Positions 9,013-17,344 of a stretch of 64,000 nt of DNA are shown piece after piece; the stretch's first letter is position 1; every line of letters starts with the position of its first letter. Source of the stretch: Collinsella aerofaciens (GTDB lineage: Bacteria; Actinomycetota; Coriobacteriia; Coriobacteriales; Coriobacteriaceae); contig CAJMHW010000002.1 of assembly GCA_905213325.1 (NCBI GenBank), positions 57,547 through 121,546 of the forward strand. Direction: 5' to 3'. The translations under genes and the position numbers were made by a program. Below the pieces are notes generated by a model. The model ran no database searches. It was not told where the DNA came from and saw nothing but the letters and a program-made list of their open reading frames with translations.

Positions 9013-9789
9013 ATGCCCCGATGCGCCCGCGCCGTTTCGCTCACCGGCTATTACCACGTCTTTGACCGTGGCAACTCCAAACAGATTATTTTTGAAGATG
9101 ACTCTGACCGATATCGTTTCTTATCGGACATCTCGGACAGGTTTGCACGCCATAAAGTGGCAGTGTTGGCTTGGTGCCTTATGGACAACCACTTCCATTT
9201 GATGGTTGATGACCCATATGACAACCTTTCAAAGGCAATGCAGTGCGCACTGACGGCGTATGCTAAGTATTTCAATGGGAAAACGGGAAGAACGGGCCAT
9301 CTGTTTGACAATCGCTATTCGCGTGTTGCGGTTGAGTCGGACACACAGGCGGTGCAGCTACTCGATTATATCCATCTCAATCCTGTGAAAGGTGCGATCG
9401 ACTCTCTCGAAGCATACCGCTGGTCAAGCTTTAGGGCATACCAGCTGGGCTACGATCCCTTTGACATCTGTGACGTGGCCCCTATGCTCGATATTGTCGG
9501 GGGGTCTCGTCGCTATTGTGAGCATCTTAAGGAAGTTGCCGGGCGGATCTGGTCAGTTGAGATTCTTCCACGCCGACGGATCCTCGATGAGGATGCTCTT
9601 TCCGTTGCGCGCGAAGTCCTTCCGAGCATAGATCCTGCGCTGCTCAAGGCCCTGCCACGCCCCGATCGTGATGCGTGTCTGCTGAGGCTTAGGCGGGCAC
9701 ATCTCACGGTCAAGCAAATTGCCCGTATCACCGGCATCGGCGCTACAAGCGTAACCAAGGCCACCGCGGGCTGGAACGAGGCGGCGTGA
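9013..9789 (+). CDS. REP-associated tyrosine transposase (Y1_Tnp / IS200-like, RAYT)
   Basis: Single-strand HUH endonuclease of the IS200/IS605 superfamily. The 258 aa show NHFHLM with the HUH pair H60/H62, and candidate catalytic tyrosines Y83/Y86 in TAYAKYF. The RAYT-like GHLFDNRYS and YIHLNPVKG blocks follow, then a C-terminal helix-turn-helix (LTVKQIARITGIGATSVTKA). ATG at 9013 follows GAAAGGAGAG; an in-frame upstream start at 8980 lacks a ribosome site. The gene is intact and is bracketed by inverted copies of a 49-bp repeat, the arrangement expected when a RAYT acts on REP sequences. Domesticated members do not transpose autonomously; activity here is unknown. Confidence 0.88.
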   Translation: MPRCARAVSLTGYYHVFDRGNSKQIIFEDDSDRYRFLSDISDRFARHKVAVLAWCLMDNHFHLMVDDPYDNLSKAMQCALTAYAKYFNGKTGRTGHLFDNRYSRVAVESDTQAVQLLDYIHLNPVKGAIDSLEAYRWSSFRAYQLGYDPFDICDVAPMLDIVGGSRRYCEHLKEVAGRIWSVEILPRRRILDEDALSVAREVLPSIDPALLKALPRPDRDACLLRLRRAHLTVKQIARITGIGATSVTKATAGWNEAA

Positions 9790-9822
9790 GGCAGGGGCCG
9801 AACCGCTGCTGGCATGCGTTAC

Positions 9823-9871
9823 GTCTGTCCCCAATGCGTGAAAACACTCATGTAAGTCTGTCCCCAATGAG
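9823..9871 (-). repeat. Right REP-like repeat flanking the RAYT gene (inverted)
   Basis: Inverted copy of 8834-8882 (43/49 identical). It carries two GTCTGTCCCCAATG units in tandem. CACTCAT at 9845-9851 and ATGAGTG at 9867-9873 can pair around GTAAGTCTGTCCCCA, giving the stem expected of a REP element. Confidence 0.8.
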
Positions 9872-9874
9872 TGC

Positions 9875-9907
9875 AAAAAGGCGCCCTCCGTAGGGGAGGG
9901 CGCCTTT
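9875..9907 (-). terminator. Terminator of rpmB
   Basis: AAAGGCGCCCTCC at 9877-9889 pairs with GGAGGGCGCCTTT at 9895-9907 (13 bp). Read on the minus strand it ends in a run of five T, placing it downstream of rpmB. Confidence 0.88.
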
Positions 9908-9975
9908 GGTAAGTTCTATATGAACGCGAGGTCTTTGACCCGGAGAGTCCGAGGTACTTGTTGGTAAGACCTTAT

Positions 9976-10164
9976 TTAGGAGCGCGCAACCTTGCCAGAC
10001 TTGAGGCAGGTGGAGCAAACGTTCATCTTGCGACGGTGACCATCGACGACGACGTAGACGCGCTGGATGTTGGGGCGGAACTTACGGTTGGTGACGCGGT
10101 GAGAGTGGCTGATGGAGCGACCGGCAACGGGGTGCTTACCGCAAACTTCGCAAACTTTGGACAT
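9976..10164 (-). CDS. rpmB: 50S ribosomal protein L28, zinc-binding form
   Basis: 62 aa, MSKVCEVCGKHPVAGRSISH onward. Two CxxC pairs (CEVC and CSTC) mark the zinc-binding (C+) version of L28, which in some actinobacteria has a zinc-free paralogue elsewhere. A GGAGGG site precedes the ATG at 10164; a longer in-frame start at 10212 would precede that site and is rejected. Monocistronic, with its own promoter (10219-10227) and terminator. Confidence 0.97.
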   Translation of the reverse strand: MSKVCEVCGKHPVAGRSISHSHRVTNRKFRPNIQRVYVVVDGHRRKMNVCSTCLKSGKVARS

Positions 10165-10218
10165 AACTGACCCTCCTTGGGCGACAAACGAACATGTCGC
10201 GTTAACAAACAAGCCTGA

Positions 10219-10227
10219 ACTATAGCA
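10219..10227 (-). promoter_or_regulatory. Extended -10 promoter of rpmB
   Basis: On the minus strand TGC-TATAGT, an extended -10 preceded by GTG. The rpsT promoter region has the identical GTGCTATAGT. No good -35 at 16-18 bp was found. Confidence 0.5.
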
Positions 10228-10487
10228 CAGAAGTCGCTCCCTGTGCGCAATCTACACAGAGATATTCCTCTTTTGGCGATAGTGCTCACGCTACGGCCCT
10301 GGACGTAGATCCGATTTGCGTGCAGCAGAGGGGATTATGCCAGCTCGTGCGTGTGTTTTCAAGCTCGTCCCACAAATATATATAGGTTTATGGAGCATTG
10401 GGCTCCGTTTACGGATTGCTCTGTATTTACGCTCGCAATTAAGCTCGAGGTTGGCTACACTATCCCTTGACCATTAAAGGGGTACGA
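10228..10487. other. Intergenic region between rpmB and the pyr leader
   Basis: A/T-rich in part (ATATATATAGG near 10377) and without a convincing reading frame. A TACACT hexamer at 10456-10461 is a possible -10 for the pyr operon, with no good -35. Nothing else recognised. Confidence 0.4.
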
Positions 10488-10579
10488 GATACCCACATGG
10501 AATTACATAGCTGCCAAAGAGCAGCCTTTCCTGTGGGTGTCTGGTCCGCTTTAAGCGGTCGGGCATCTATTTTTTTGAC
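10488..10579 (+). promoter_or_regulatory. Structured pyr operon leader, candidate PyrR-controlled attenuator
   Basis: First hairpin: GATACCCACA (10488-10497) pairs with TGTGGGTGTC (10532-10541), containing an inner GCTGC/GCAGC stem (10510-10514, 10521-10525) with loop CAAAGA, one base from the CNGNGA consensus of PyrR loops. Then CCGCT-TTA-AGCGG (10545-10557) and a T-rich tail ending in seven T by 10576 resemble a weak terminator. The leader is immediately upstream of pyrR. Binding by PyrR is inferred. Confidence 0.5.
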
Positions 10580-10603
10580 TGTGTCAGCAGTCAAGACATG
10601 TGA

Positions 10604-11200
<597 letters not shown>

Positions 11201-11204
11201 TACC

Positions 11205-12149
11205 GTGGCGTTCAACCATAAGCACCTGATCGACATTACCGAGTACTCCGAAGAGGACATCAAGCTCATCCTCGAGACCGCCAAGGCGTTCTCCGAGGTC
11301 AACGAGCGTGCTATCAAGAAGGTCCCCACGCTCAAGGGCAAGACCATCGTCAACATGTTCAACGAGCCCTCGACGCGCACCCGCAGCTCCTTCGAGCTCG
11401 CCGAGAAGCGTCTTTCGGCCGACAGCCTTAACTTTGGCGGCTCCTCGACCTCCACGGTCAAGGGCGAGAGCCTTGTCGACACCGTCGAGACCCTCAACGC
11501 CTACAAGATCGACTGCATCGTCGTGCGCGATAAGCACGCCGGCGCTCCCTACATCGTCACGCAGAATTCGCCCGCGAGCGTCATCTGCGCCGGTGACGGC
11601 AAGCACAACCATCCTACGCAGGCCCTACTCGACCTGTACACCATCTGGGAGCACAAGGGTGACTTCCACGGTCTGAAGGTCGCCGTCGTCGGCGATATCG
11701 CCCACTCCCGTGTCTGCGGCTCGCTGATCCCCGCCCTTAAGATCATGGGCTGCGAGACCTACGCCGTCGCCCCCGGCACGCTGCTGCCGCCGGCGCCCGA
11801 GGTCTTGGGCTGCGACCACGTGACGAGCGACCTCGATTCCGTCCTGCCCGAGCTGGACGTCGTCTACATGCTGCGCGTGCAGCAGGAGCGTCTCGAGGGT
11901 GCCCCGTTCCCGACCATTCGTGAGTACCACAAGCTCTTCGGCCTGACCAAGGACCGCGAGAAGCTCATGAAGCCCGATGCGATCATCTGCCACCCGGGCC
12001 CCATCAACCGCGGCGTCGAGTTCGACTCCTATATGGCCGACCACCCGCAACGCTCCGTCATCCTGGAGCAGGTCTACGCCGGTATCTGCGTGCGTATGGC
12101 TATCCTGTATCTGCTGCTTGGAGGTGCCGATAATGGCCTTGCTTCTTAA
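11205..12149 (+). CDS. pyrB: Aspartate carbamoyltransferase, catalytic subunit
   Basis: Condenses carbamoyl phosphate with aspartate in UMP synthesis. 314 aa. Visible are the carbamoyl-phosphate loop FNEPSTRTRSSFELAEKRL, the GDGKHNHPTQALLDLYTI block, VAVVGDIAHSRVCGS and the C-terminal HPGPINRGVEF. The GTG at 11205 has GGGAGGTGAG upstream, four bases after the pyrR stop; an earlier in-frame ATG inside pyrR is not used. Its 3' end overlaps pyrC by 17 bp. No regulatory subunit gene (pyrI) is present nearby. Confidence 0.96.
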   Translation: MAFNHKHLIDITEYSEEDIKLILETAKAFSEVNERAIKKVPTLKGKTIVNMFNEPSTRTRSSFELAEKRLSADSLNFGGSSTSTVKGESLVDTVETLNAYKIDCIVVRDKHAGAPYIVTQNSPASVICAGDGKHNHPTQALLDLYTIWEHKGDFHGLKVAVVGDIAHSRVCGSLIPALKIMGCETYAVAPGTLLPPAPEVLGCDHVTSDLDSVLPELDVVYMLRVQQERLEGAPFPTIREYHKLFGLTKDREKLMKPDAIICHPGPINRGVEFDSYMADHPQRSVILEQVYAGICVRMAILYLLLGGADNGLAS

Positions 12150-13422
12150 GAATGCCCACGTCGTCGACCCGTCCGTCGAGCTTGACGGTGTCGTTGACGT
12201 CCTGATTGACGGCGACAAGATCGCCGAGGTCGGCGAGAATCTCGCCGTCGAGGGAGCCGAGGTCCGCGACCTTTCCGGCAAGTACCTCGTCCCCGGCCTG
12301 GTGGATATGCACGTTCACCTTCGCGAGCCCGGCTACGAGGTCAAAGAGGACATCGAGAGCGGCACCCGCGCAGCTGCCAAGGGCGGCTTTACCGGCGTGT
12401 GCTCCATGCCCAACACCGATCCCGTCACCGATAACGGCACTGTCGTGGAGTTCGTCAAGTCCCGCGCTGCCGAGGTCGGTCACTGCCGCGTCTATCCGTC
12501 GGGCGCCATGACCCGCGGTCTTAAGGGCGAGGCCATGTCCGAGATGGGCGATATGGTCGCCCACGGCGCCGTCGCCTTCACCGACGACGGTCGCGGCGTG
12601 CAGGGCGCGGGCATGCTCCGTCGTTGCATGGACTACGGCAAGATGTTCGGCAAGGTCTTTATGAGCCACTGCCAGGACGAGGACCTGGTCGGCCACGGCC
12701 AGATCAACGAGGGCAAGGTCTCGACCCGTCTGGCTCTCGAGGGCTGGCCGGCTGCCGGCGAGGAGCTCCAGATCGCCCGCGACATCGAGATCGCCAAGCT
12801 GACTGGTGCCAAGCTGCACATCCAGCACATCTCCACCGCACATGGCCTGGAGATCGTGCGTGCCGGTAAGGCCGCTGGCGTTCAGGTTACCTGCGAGGCC
12901 ACTCCGCACCACATGTTCCTGACCGAGAACGACCTGGACGAGACCTACAACACCTCGCTCAAGGTCAATCCGCCGCTGCGTACCGAGGAGGATGCCGAGG
13001 CCATCCGTCAGGGCGTCATCGACGGCACCGTCGACGCTATCGTCACCGATCACGCTCCCCACACCCCGTGGGAGAAGGCCCGCGAGTTCGAGCTTGCGCC
13101 CTTTGGCATGATCGGCCTCGAGACCTCGCTGTCGCTCGTACTCACCGAGCTGGTCAACACGGGCAAGATGAGCGTGGGCCGCATGGTCGAGCTCATGGCC
13201 ATCAAACCGCGTGAGATCCTGGGCCTCGACCAGGTTCAGGTCAAGGCGGGCTCCGTTGCCGACCTGACCGTGTTCGATCCCGCCGCAACCTGGACGGTCG
13301 GCGAGGACGGATACGAGTCGCGTGCTGAGAACTCCGGTTTTGCCGGCCGCACGCTCACCGGTCGTGCCACCGATGTGTTTGTCGGCGGTAAGCAGACGCT
13401 CGCCGACGGCTGCATCTGCTAG
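12133..13422 (+). CDS. pyrC: Dihydroorotase (class I)
   Basis: Zinc amidohydrolase that cyclises carbamoyl-aspartate to dihydroorotate. 429 aa. DMHVHLREPG supplies two metal histidines, IQHIST and CEATPHH the others, and DHAPHT the catalytic aspartate. ATG at 12133 follows GGAGGTG and lies within the end of pyrB (17-bp overlap), indicating coupled translation. Downstream, 92 bp separate it from pyrK. Confidence 0.96.
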   Translation: MALLLKNAHVVDPSVELDGVVDVLIDGDKIAEVGENLAVEGAEVRDLSGKYLVPGLVDMHVHLREPGYEVKEDIESGTRAAAKGGFTGVCSMPNTDPVTDNGTVVEFVKSRAAEVGHCRVYPSGAMTRGLKGEAMSEMGDMVAHGAVAFTDDGRGVQGAGMLRRCMDYGKMFGKVFMSHCQDEDLVGHGQINEGKVSTRLALEGWPAAGEELQIARDIEIAKLTGAKLHIQHISTAHGLEIVRAGKAAGVQVTCEATPHHMFLTENDLDETYNTSLKVNPPLRTEEDAEAIRQGVIDGTVDAIVTDHAPHTPWEKAREFELAPFGMIGLETSLSLVLTELVNTGKMSVGRMVELMAIKPREILGLDQVQVKAGSVADLTVFDPAATWTVGEDGYESRAENSGFAGRTLTGRATDVFVGGKQTLADGCIC

Positions 13423-13442
13423 CATAGCCTTATCGCTTTTGT

Positions 13443-13470
13443 GCGCGGTGCCCTTGCGGTGCCGCGCTTT
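13443..13470 (+). other. Stem-loop between pyrC and pyrK
   Basis: GCGCGGTGCC (13443-13452) pairs with GGTGCCGCGC (13458-13467) including two G-T pairs, followed by only TTT. Too few T for a confident terminator; it may trim or stabilise the operon mRNA. Confidence 0.35.
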
Positions 13471-13514
13471 CTGTTCGTTTTGACCATGCAACCGCATGGG
13501 GGATTGGAGCGTCT

Positions 13515-14306
13515 ATGCCCACACCTTCCACTGCACGCATGCACGACTTCGAGGTCGTCTCGAACCAGGAGATCGCCGACGGCATCTTCTCGCTCGTCAT
13601 CTCGGCCCCCAAGCTTGCAAGTGCGCTCAAGCCCGGTCAGTTTGTGAACATTGCCGTGCCCGGCGATGCGTCCTCGCTGCTTCGCGTGCCCCTGAGCTTC
13701 TATCGCGCCGACGCCCAGGCCGGTACCGTCGAGCTGTGGTACGCCGTCGTGGGCGACGACACCCGTCGTCTGTCGCAGATGGCCCCCGGCTCCAAGTCCA
13801 ACCTGTTGGGCCCTGGCGGCCGCGGCTGGCTTGTTCCCGAGGGCACCAGGAAGGCGCTGCTCGTGGCGGGCGGCATCGGCGTTCCGCCCGTGCTCTGCCT
13901 CGCCGGCAAGCTTGTCGAGCAGGGCGTGGATGTCGACGTTTGCCTGGGCTTTGGCACCGTTTCCAAGGCCGTGGGTGTCGATGAGTTCCGCGCGCTGGGC
14001 GCCACGGTTAACGTGTGCACCGATGATGGCACGCTGGGCACGCACGGTTTTTGCACCGACCCGGCAGCCGAGCTGCTCGGAGAGGGCGGCTACGACTATG
14101 TGGCCAGCTGCGGCCCCGCTGTCATGATGAAGAAAGTCGCCGCCGCTGCCGCCGAGGCCGGTGCGTACTGCGAGGTGTCGCTCGAGCGCATGATGAGCTG
14201 TGGCTTTGGCGCCTGCAACACCTGCAATGTCGAGACGGTCGACGGTATGAAGGGTGCTTGCATGTGCGGCCCCGTGTTCGATGCTTCCAAGGTGGTGGTC
14301 TTCTAG
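13515..14306 (+). CDS. pyrK: Dihydroorotate dehydrogenase B, electron-transfer subunit
   Basis: FAD and [2Fe-2S] protein that passes electrons from PyrD to NAD+. 263 aa: ferredoxin-reductase-like FAD domain (VPLSFYRAD), NAD-binding domain (LLVAGGIGVPPVLCLA), and a C-terminal cluster site CGFGACNTC plus a later CMC. Start ATG at 13515 has a GGGGGATTGGAG run upstream. Its stop shares a base with the pyrD GTG (TAGTG), fitting a stable PyrK-PyrD heterotetramer made at equal ratio. Confidence 0.94.
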   Translation: MPTPSTARMHDFEVVSNQEIADGIFSLVISAPKLASALKPGQFVNIAVPGDASSLLRVPLSFYRADAQAGTVELWYAVVGDDTRRLSQMAPGSKSNLLGPGGRGWLVPEGTRKALLVAGGIGVPPVLCLAGKLVEQGVDVDVCLGFGTVSKAVGVDEFRALGATVNVCTDDGTLGTHGFCTDPAAELLGEGGYDYVASCGPAVMMKKVAAAAAEAGAYCEVSLERMMSCGFGACNTCNVETVDGMKGACMCGPVFDASKVVVF

Positions 14307-15229
14307 TGGGTACCGTGAACATGGCCGTCGATTTCGGCGGCGTCAAGATGCAGAACCCCATCAACACCGCAGCCGGTACCTTTGGCTACGGTTGGCAGTT
14401 CCAGAACTTCTTCGATGTCTCCCAGCTGGGCGCCATCACCACCAAGGGTTGCGCTGCCGAGCCCTGGCCCGGCAACCCCGCGCCCCGTATGGCCGAGATT
14501 CCCGGCGGCATGATCAACTCCGTGGGCCTTCAGAACCCTGGCGTGGCTGCCTTTGCCCGTGAGTCCGGTCCGTGGCTGGAGCAGCTCTCCAAGGACGGTT
14601 GCCAGGTCATCTGCCAGGTTGCCGGCCACTCCGTTGACGAATTTGTCCGCGCACTAGAGATGTATGTCGAGCTGTGCCCCTGGGCTGCCGGCTACGAGAT
14701 CAACGTGAGCTGCCCTAATATCGCCGCCGGCGGTGCCGCCATGGGCTCCACGCCCGAGGGCGCCTCTTCCGTTATGGCTGCCTGCCGCAAGGTGACCGAT
14801 AAGCCGCTGTTCGTGAAGATGGCGCCGGTCAACGTCGCCGAGATTGCCAAGGCCCTCGAGGCTGCCGGTGCCGACGGCCTTTCAGTCATCAACTCCATCC
14901 AGGGCATGGCCATCGACGTCCATACCCGCAAGTCCCGCGTGGCCAAGCCCAAGGGCGGCCTTTCGGGCCCGCTGTGCCACCACATCGCCGTGCGCATGGT
15001 CTGGGAGGTTGCCCAGGCCGTCGATATCCCCATCAACGGTGTCGGCGGTGTCATGACCGGCGAAGATGCGGCTGAGTTTATCCTGGCCGGCGCCACCTGC
15101 GTGTCGGTCGGCATGGCCAACTTCGTCGATCCGTGCGCTTCGCTCAAGATCGCGCACGAGCTCGAGGCCTGGGCCGAGTCCCAGGGCGTGAAGGACATCA
15201 ACGAACTGGTAGGTGCGTTCGAATGCTAG
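14306..15229 (+). CDS. pyrD: Dihydroorotate dehydrogenase B (NAD+), catalytic subunit
   Basis: FMN enzyme oxidising dihydroorotate to orotate. 307 aa from GTG 14306, which overlaps the pyrK stop by one base; GTG 14315 and ATG 14321 are alternatives. Class 1B signatures are NPINTAAGTFGYG, EINVSCPN with the active-site cysteine of this class, and GVGGVMTGEDAAEFI for phosphate binding. It overlaps pyrF by 7 bp. The neighbouring pyrK confirms the NAD-linked type. Confidence 0.95.
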   Translation: MGTVNMAVDFGGVKMQNPINTAAGTFGYGWQFQNFFDVSQLGAITTKGCAAEPWPGNPAPRMAEIPGGMINSVGLQNPGVAAFARESGPWLEQLSKDGCQVICQVAGHSVDEFVRALEMYVELCPWAAGYEINVSCPNIAAGGAAMGSTPEGASSVMAACRKVTDKPLFVKMAPVNVAEIAKALEAAGADGLSVINSIQGMAIDVHTRKSRVAKPKGGLSGPLCHHIAVRMVWEVAQAVDIPINGVGGVMTGEDAAEFILAGATCVSVGMANFVDPCASLKIAHELEAWAESQGVKDINELVGAFEC

Positions 15230-15939
15230 AGACCGATGCCCGCGACCGTGTTATCGTCGCCCTCGACTGCGACCGTGAGCGTGCGCTCGAGCTCGCCCAC
15301 GAGCTTTCGGGCCATGCCGCCTGGCTTAAGGTTGGTATGACGCTCTATTACGCTGAGGGCCCCGAGATCGTCAAGACCTTTAAGGACCTGGGCTTTAAGG
15401 TCTTCCTTGACCTTAAGTTCCATGATATTCCGCATCAGGTTCGCGGTGCCGCCCGTTCGGCCTCGCTTGCCGGTGCCGACCTGCTCTCGGTTCACGGCTT
15501 GGGTTCGGGCGCCATGCTCGCTGCCTGCCGCGAGGGTGCCGAGGAGGCACGCGAGGACCGCGCCAAGCTCGTCGCCATCACCGTGCTCACGAGCATGAAT
15601 CAGGATGCCTTGAGCGAGATCGGCGTCGAGTCGCCCGTGGCCGAGGAGGCCGCCCGCCTGGCAAAGCTCGCTCAGGCCAACGGCATCGATGGCATCGTGT
15701 GCTCGCCGATGGAGGCTCAGGACATGCGTGAGCTGCTGGGCCCTGATGCCCTGATCGTGACTCCGGGTGTGCGTCCGGTGGGTGCCGCCCTTGGTGACCA
15801 GTCCCGCGTGGCGACGCCTTCCCAGGCTATCGAGCGTGGCGCAAGCCACATTGTGGTGGGCCGTCCCATCACCGGTGCCGACGATCCGGTTGCCGCCTTT
15901 GACGCCATCGTCGCTGAGCTGGTCGAAAACGTCGCGTAA
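15223..15939 (+). CDS. pyrF: Orotidine 5'-phosphate decarboxylase
   Basis: Last step of de novo UMP synthesis. 238 aa, TIM barrel. Catalytic DLKFHDIP and the phosphate-binding VTPGVRP and VVGRPIT near the end are present. ATG at 15223 lies inside the last codons of pyrD; AGGTG is the only ribosome-site-like sequence, so coupling to pyrD translation is likely. Neither pyrE nor carAB follows; those must be elsewhere. Confidence 0.96.
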   Translation: MLETDARDRVIVALDCDRERALELAHELSGHAAWLKVGMTLYYAEGPEIVKTFKDLGFKVFLDLKFHDIPHQVRGAARSASLAGADLLSVHGLGSGAMLAACREGAEEAREDRAKLVAITVLTSMNQDALSEIGVESPVAEEAARLAKLAQANGIDGIVCSPMEAQDMRELLGPDALIVTPGVRPVGAALGDQSRVATPSQAIERGASHIVVGRPITGADDPVAAFDAIVAELVENVA

Positions 15940-15984
15940 AAGATTCCCCTAAGTCACCACTTTTGGGTCTCATTAGCACAAAAT

Positions 15985-16042
15985 AGCCCCTGTGCCTGCG
16001 TAAACTTTCCCATCCTTTGTGTGGAATCGCAGGTCAGGGGCT
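15985..16042. other. Long stem-loop after pyrF
   Basis: AGCCCCTG (15985-15992) with CAGGGGCT (16035-16042), then CCTGCG (15995-16000) with CGCAGG (16028-16033). On the plus strand no T run follows, so it may be a pausing or processing stem at the end of the pyr mRNA rather than a classical terminator. Confidence 0.4.
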
Positions 16043-16061
16043 TAACTTTGGGCGCAGTATA

Positions 16062-16090
16062 TTGCACTTTTTGCGGGTATCGTCTAACCT
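16062..16090 (+). promoter_or_regulatory. Probable mihF promoter
   Basis: TTGCAC (16062-16067), 17-bp spacer, TAACCT (16085-16090), about 90 nt before mihF. Confidence 0.5.
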
Positions 16091-16101
16091 ATGGAGCCGC
16101 G

Positions 16102-16141
16102 ATTGGGCATTTTGTACGTTCTACGTGCTAAAATGCCAATT
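16102..16141. promoter_or_regulatory. Interrupted palindrome upstream of mihF
   Basis: ATTGGGCATTTT (16102-16113) mirrors AAAATGCCAAT (16130-16140) with one extra G, and ACGT-tct-ACGT sits at the centre. It lies just downstream of the predicted promoter and about 40 nt before the start codon. Either an operator or an mRNA hairpin. Confidence 0.45.
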
Positions 16142-16178
16142 ATTGAATCAGATATAACCCAACTATTTGGAGGTACGA

Positions 16179-16487
16179 ATGGCACTCCCTCAGCTTACCG
16201 ATGAGCAGCGCAAGCAGGCTCTTGAGAAGGCTGCTGCCGCACGTCACGCCCGCGCTGAGCTTCGCGAGCAGATCAAGAAGGGCGAGAAGCCCCTCGAGTC
16301 CGTGCTCAACTCCGATGACCCCATCGCTTCCCGCATGAAGGTTTCCACCCTCATCGAGTCTCTCCCTGGTTATGGCAAGGCCAAGGCCGCCAAGATTATG
16401 GAGGAGCTCGGTATCTCCGCTACCCGTCGCGTCCAGGGCCTCGGCGTCCGTCAGCGCGAGCAGCTCCTCGAGCAGCTGACCAAATAA
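16179..16487 (+). CDS. mihF: Actinobacterial integration host factor mIHF
   Basis: Small nucleoid protein of Actinobacteria, unrelated to enterobacterial IHF, that binds and bends DNA and affects nucleoid shape and recombination. 102 aa with a basic, helical N terminus and a C-terminal helix-two-turn-helix (VSTLIESLPGYGKAKAAKIMEELGI...RRVQGLG) that contacts DNA. ATG 16179 follows TTGGAGG; an in-frame TTG at 16167 overlaps that site. It is followed without gap by gmk, the order also seen in mycobacteria and streptomycetes. Confidence 0.94.
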   Translation: MALPQLTDEQRKQALEKAAAARHARAELREQIKKGEKPLESVLNSDDPIASRMKVSTLIESLPGYGKAKAAKIMEELGISATRRVQGLGVRQREQLLEQLTK

Positions 16488-17057
16488 GTGAGCGCTCAGG
16501 ATTCCAAGCTCTTTGTGATTTCTGGACCGTCAGGCGCAGGCAAGGGTACGCTCGTCACTCGTGTGCGCGAGCGCCGCTCGAACCTGGGCCTGACGGTTTC
16601 GGCTACCACGCGAGCACCACGAAAAGGTGAGGTCGACGGCGTCAACTACTTTTTTCTGACGCGCGAGGAGTTCGACCGCCGCGTGGCAAACGGTGAGTTT
16701 GTTGAGTGGGCCGAGGTCCACGGTAACTGCTACGGCACGTTGGTGAGCGAGGTCACATCCAAGCTCGCCTCTGGCGCATCTCTGATTTTGGAAATCGATG
16801 TCCAGGGCGCCCTGCAGGTGAAGGAACGTTTTCCCGAGGCCGTGCTGATCTTTATCAAGCCGCCTTCGCTTGAGGTACTCCGCGAGCGTCTAGTCGGTCG
16901 CGGTACCGAGACGCCCGAGACGATTGAGCTGCGTATGGCAAACGCCGCCGATGAGCTTGCCCTTGCCGACCGCTACGACGACGTCGTGGTTAATGACGAT
17001 CTCGACCGCGCGACCGATGAGCTCGTTCGCGTTCTCGATATGCATGAAAGGATCTGA
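16488..17057 (+). CDS. gmk: Guanylate kinase
   Basis: Phosphorylates GMP to GDP with ATP. 189 aa. P-loop SGPSGAGKGT at residues 12-21, and the GMP-binding site with SATTRAPRKGEVDGVNYFF and EFVEWAEVHGNCYGT. The GTG start at 16488 directly follows the mihF stop and has no clear ribosome site, so translation is probably coupled to mihF. Confidence 0.96.
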   Translation: MSAQDSKLFVISGPSGAGKGTLVTRVRERRSNLGLTVSATTRAPRKGEVDGVNYFFLTREEFDRRVANGEFVEWAEVHGNCYGTLVSEVTSKLASGASLILEIDVQGALQVKERFPEAVLIFIKPPSLEVLRERLVGRGTETPETIELRMANAADELALADRYDDVVVNDDLDRATDELVRVLDMHERI

Positions 17058-17062
17058 GGTCC

Positions 17063-17344
17063 GTGTCCGTTGTAAAGCCTTGCATTGACGATCTTCTGGA
17101 GAAGACCGATCACAACCGCTTCCTGCTTGCTTCGCTTGCCTCCAAGCGCGCCTGCGATATTAACAGCATGCTGCGTGGCCAGCACAACCGCGTGCTTGCC
17201 GTCCAGGATGTCGATGACATCACCATCGGGCTTTCCGGTGCCGATACCATTTCGATGGCTATGGACGAGATTGTCGACGGCGACATCTCTTACGACGAGG
17301 CCCGTTACGAGAAGGCGCTCGGCCACAAGGTTGCTGAAGCCTAA
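17063..17344 (+). CDS. rpoZ: DNA-directed RNA polymerase omega subunit
   Basis: Assembly and stability subunit of RNA polymerase. 93 aa: CIDDLLEKTDHNRFLLASLASKRA matches the conserved N-terminal fold and the gmk-rpoZ order supports it. GTG start at 17063 with GAGG upstream. The stop abuts the thiI ATG. In many genomes coaBC follows; here thiI does. Confidence 0.9.
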   Translation: MSVVKPCIDDLLEKTDHNRFLLASLASKRACDINSMLRGQHNRVLAVQDVDDITIGLSGADTISMAMDEIVDGDISYDEARYEKALGHKVAEA

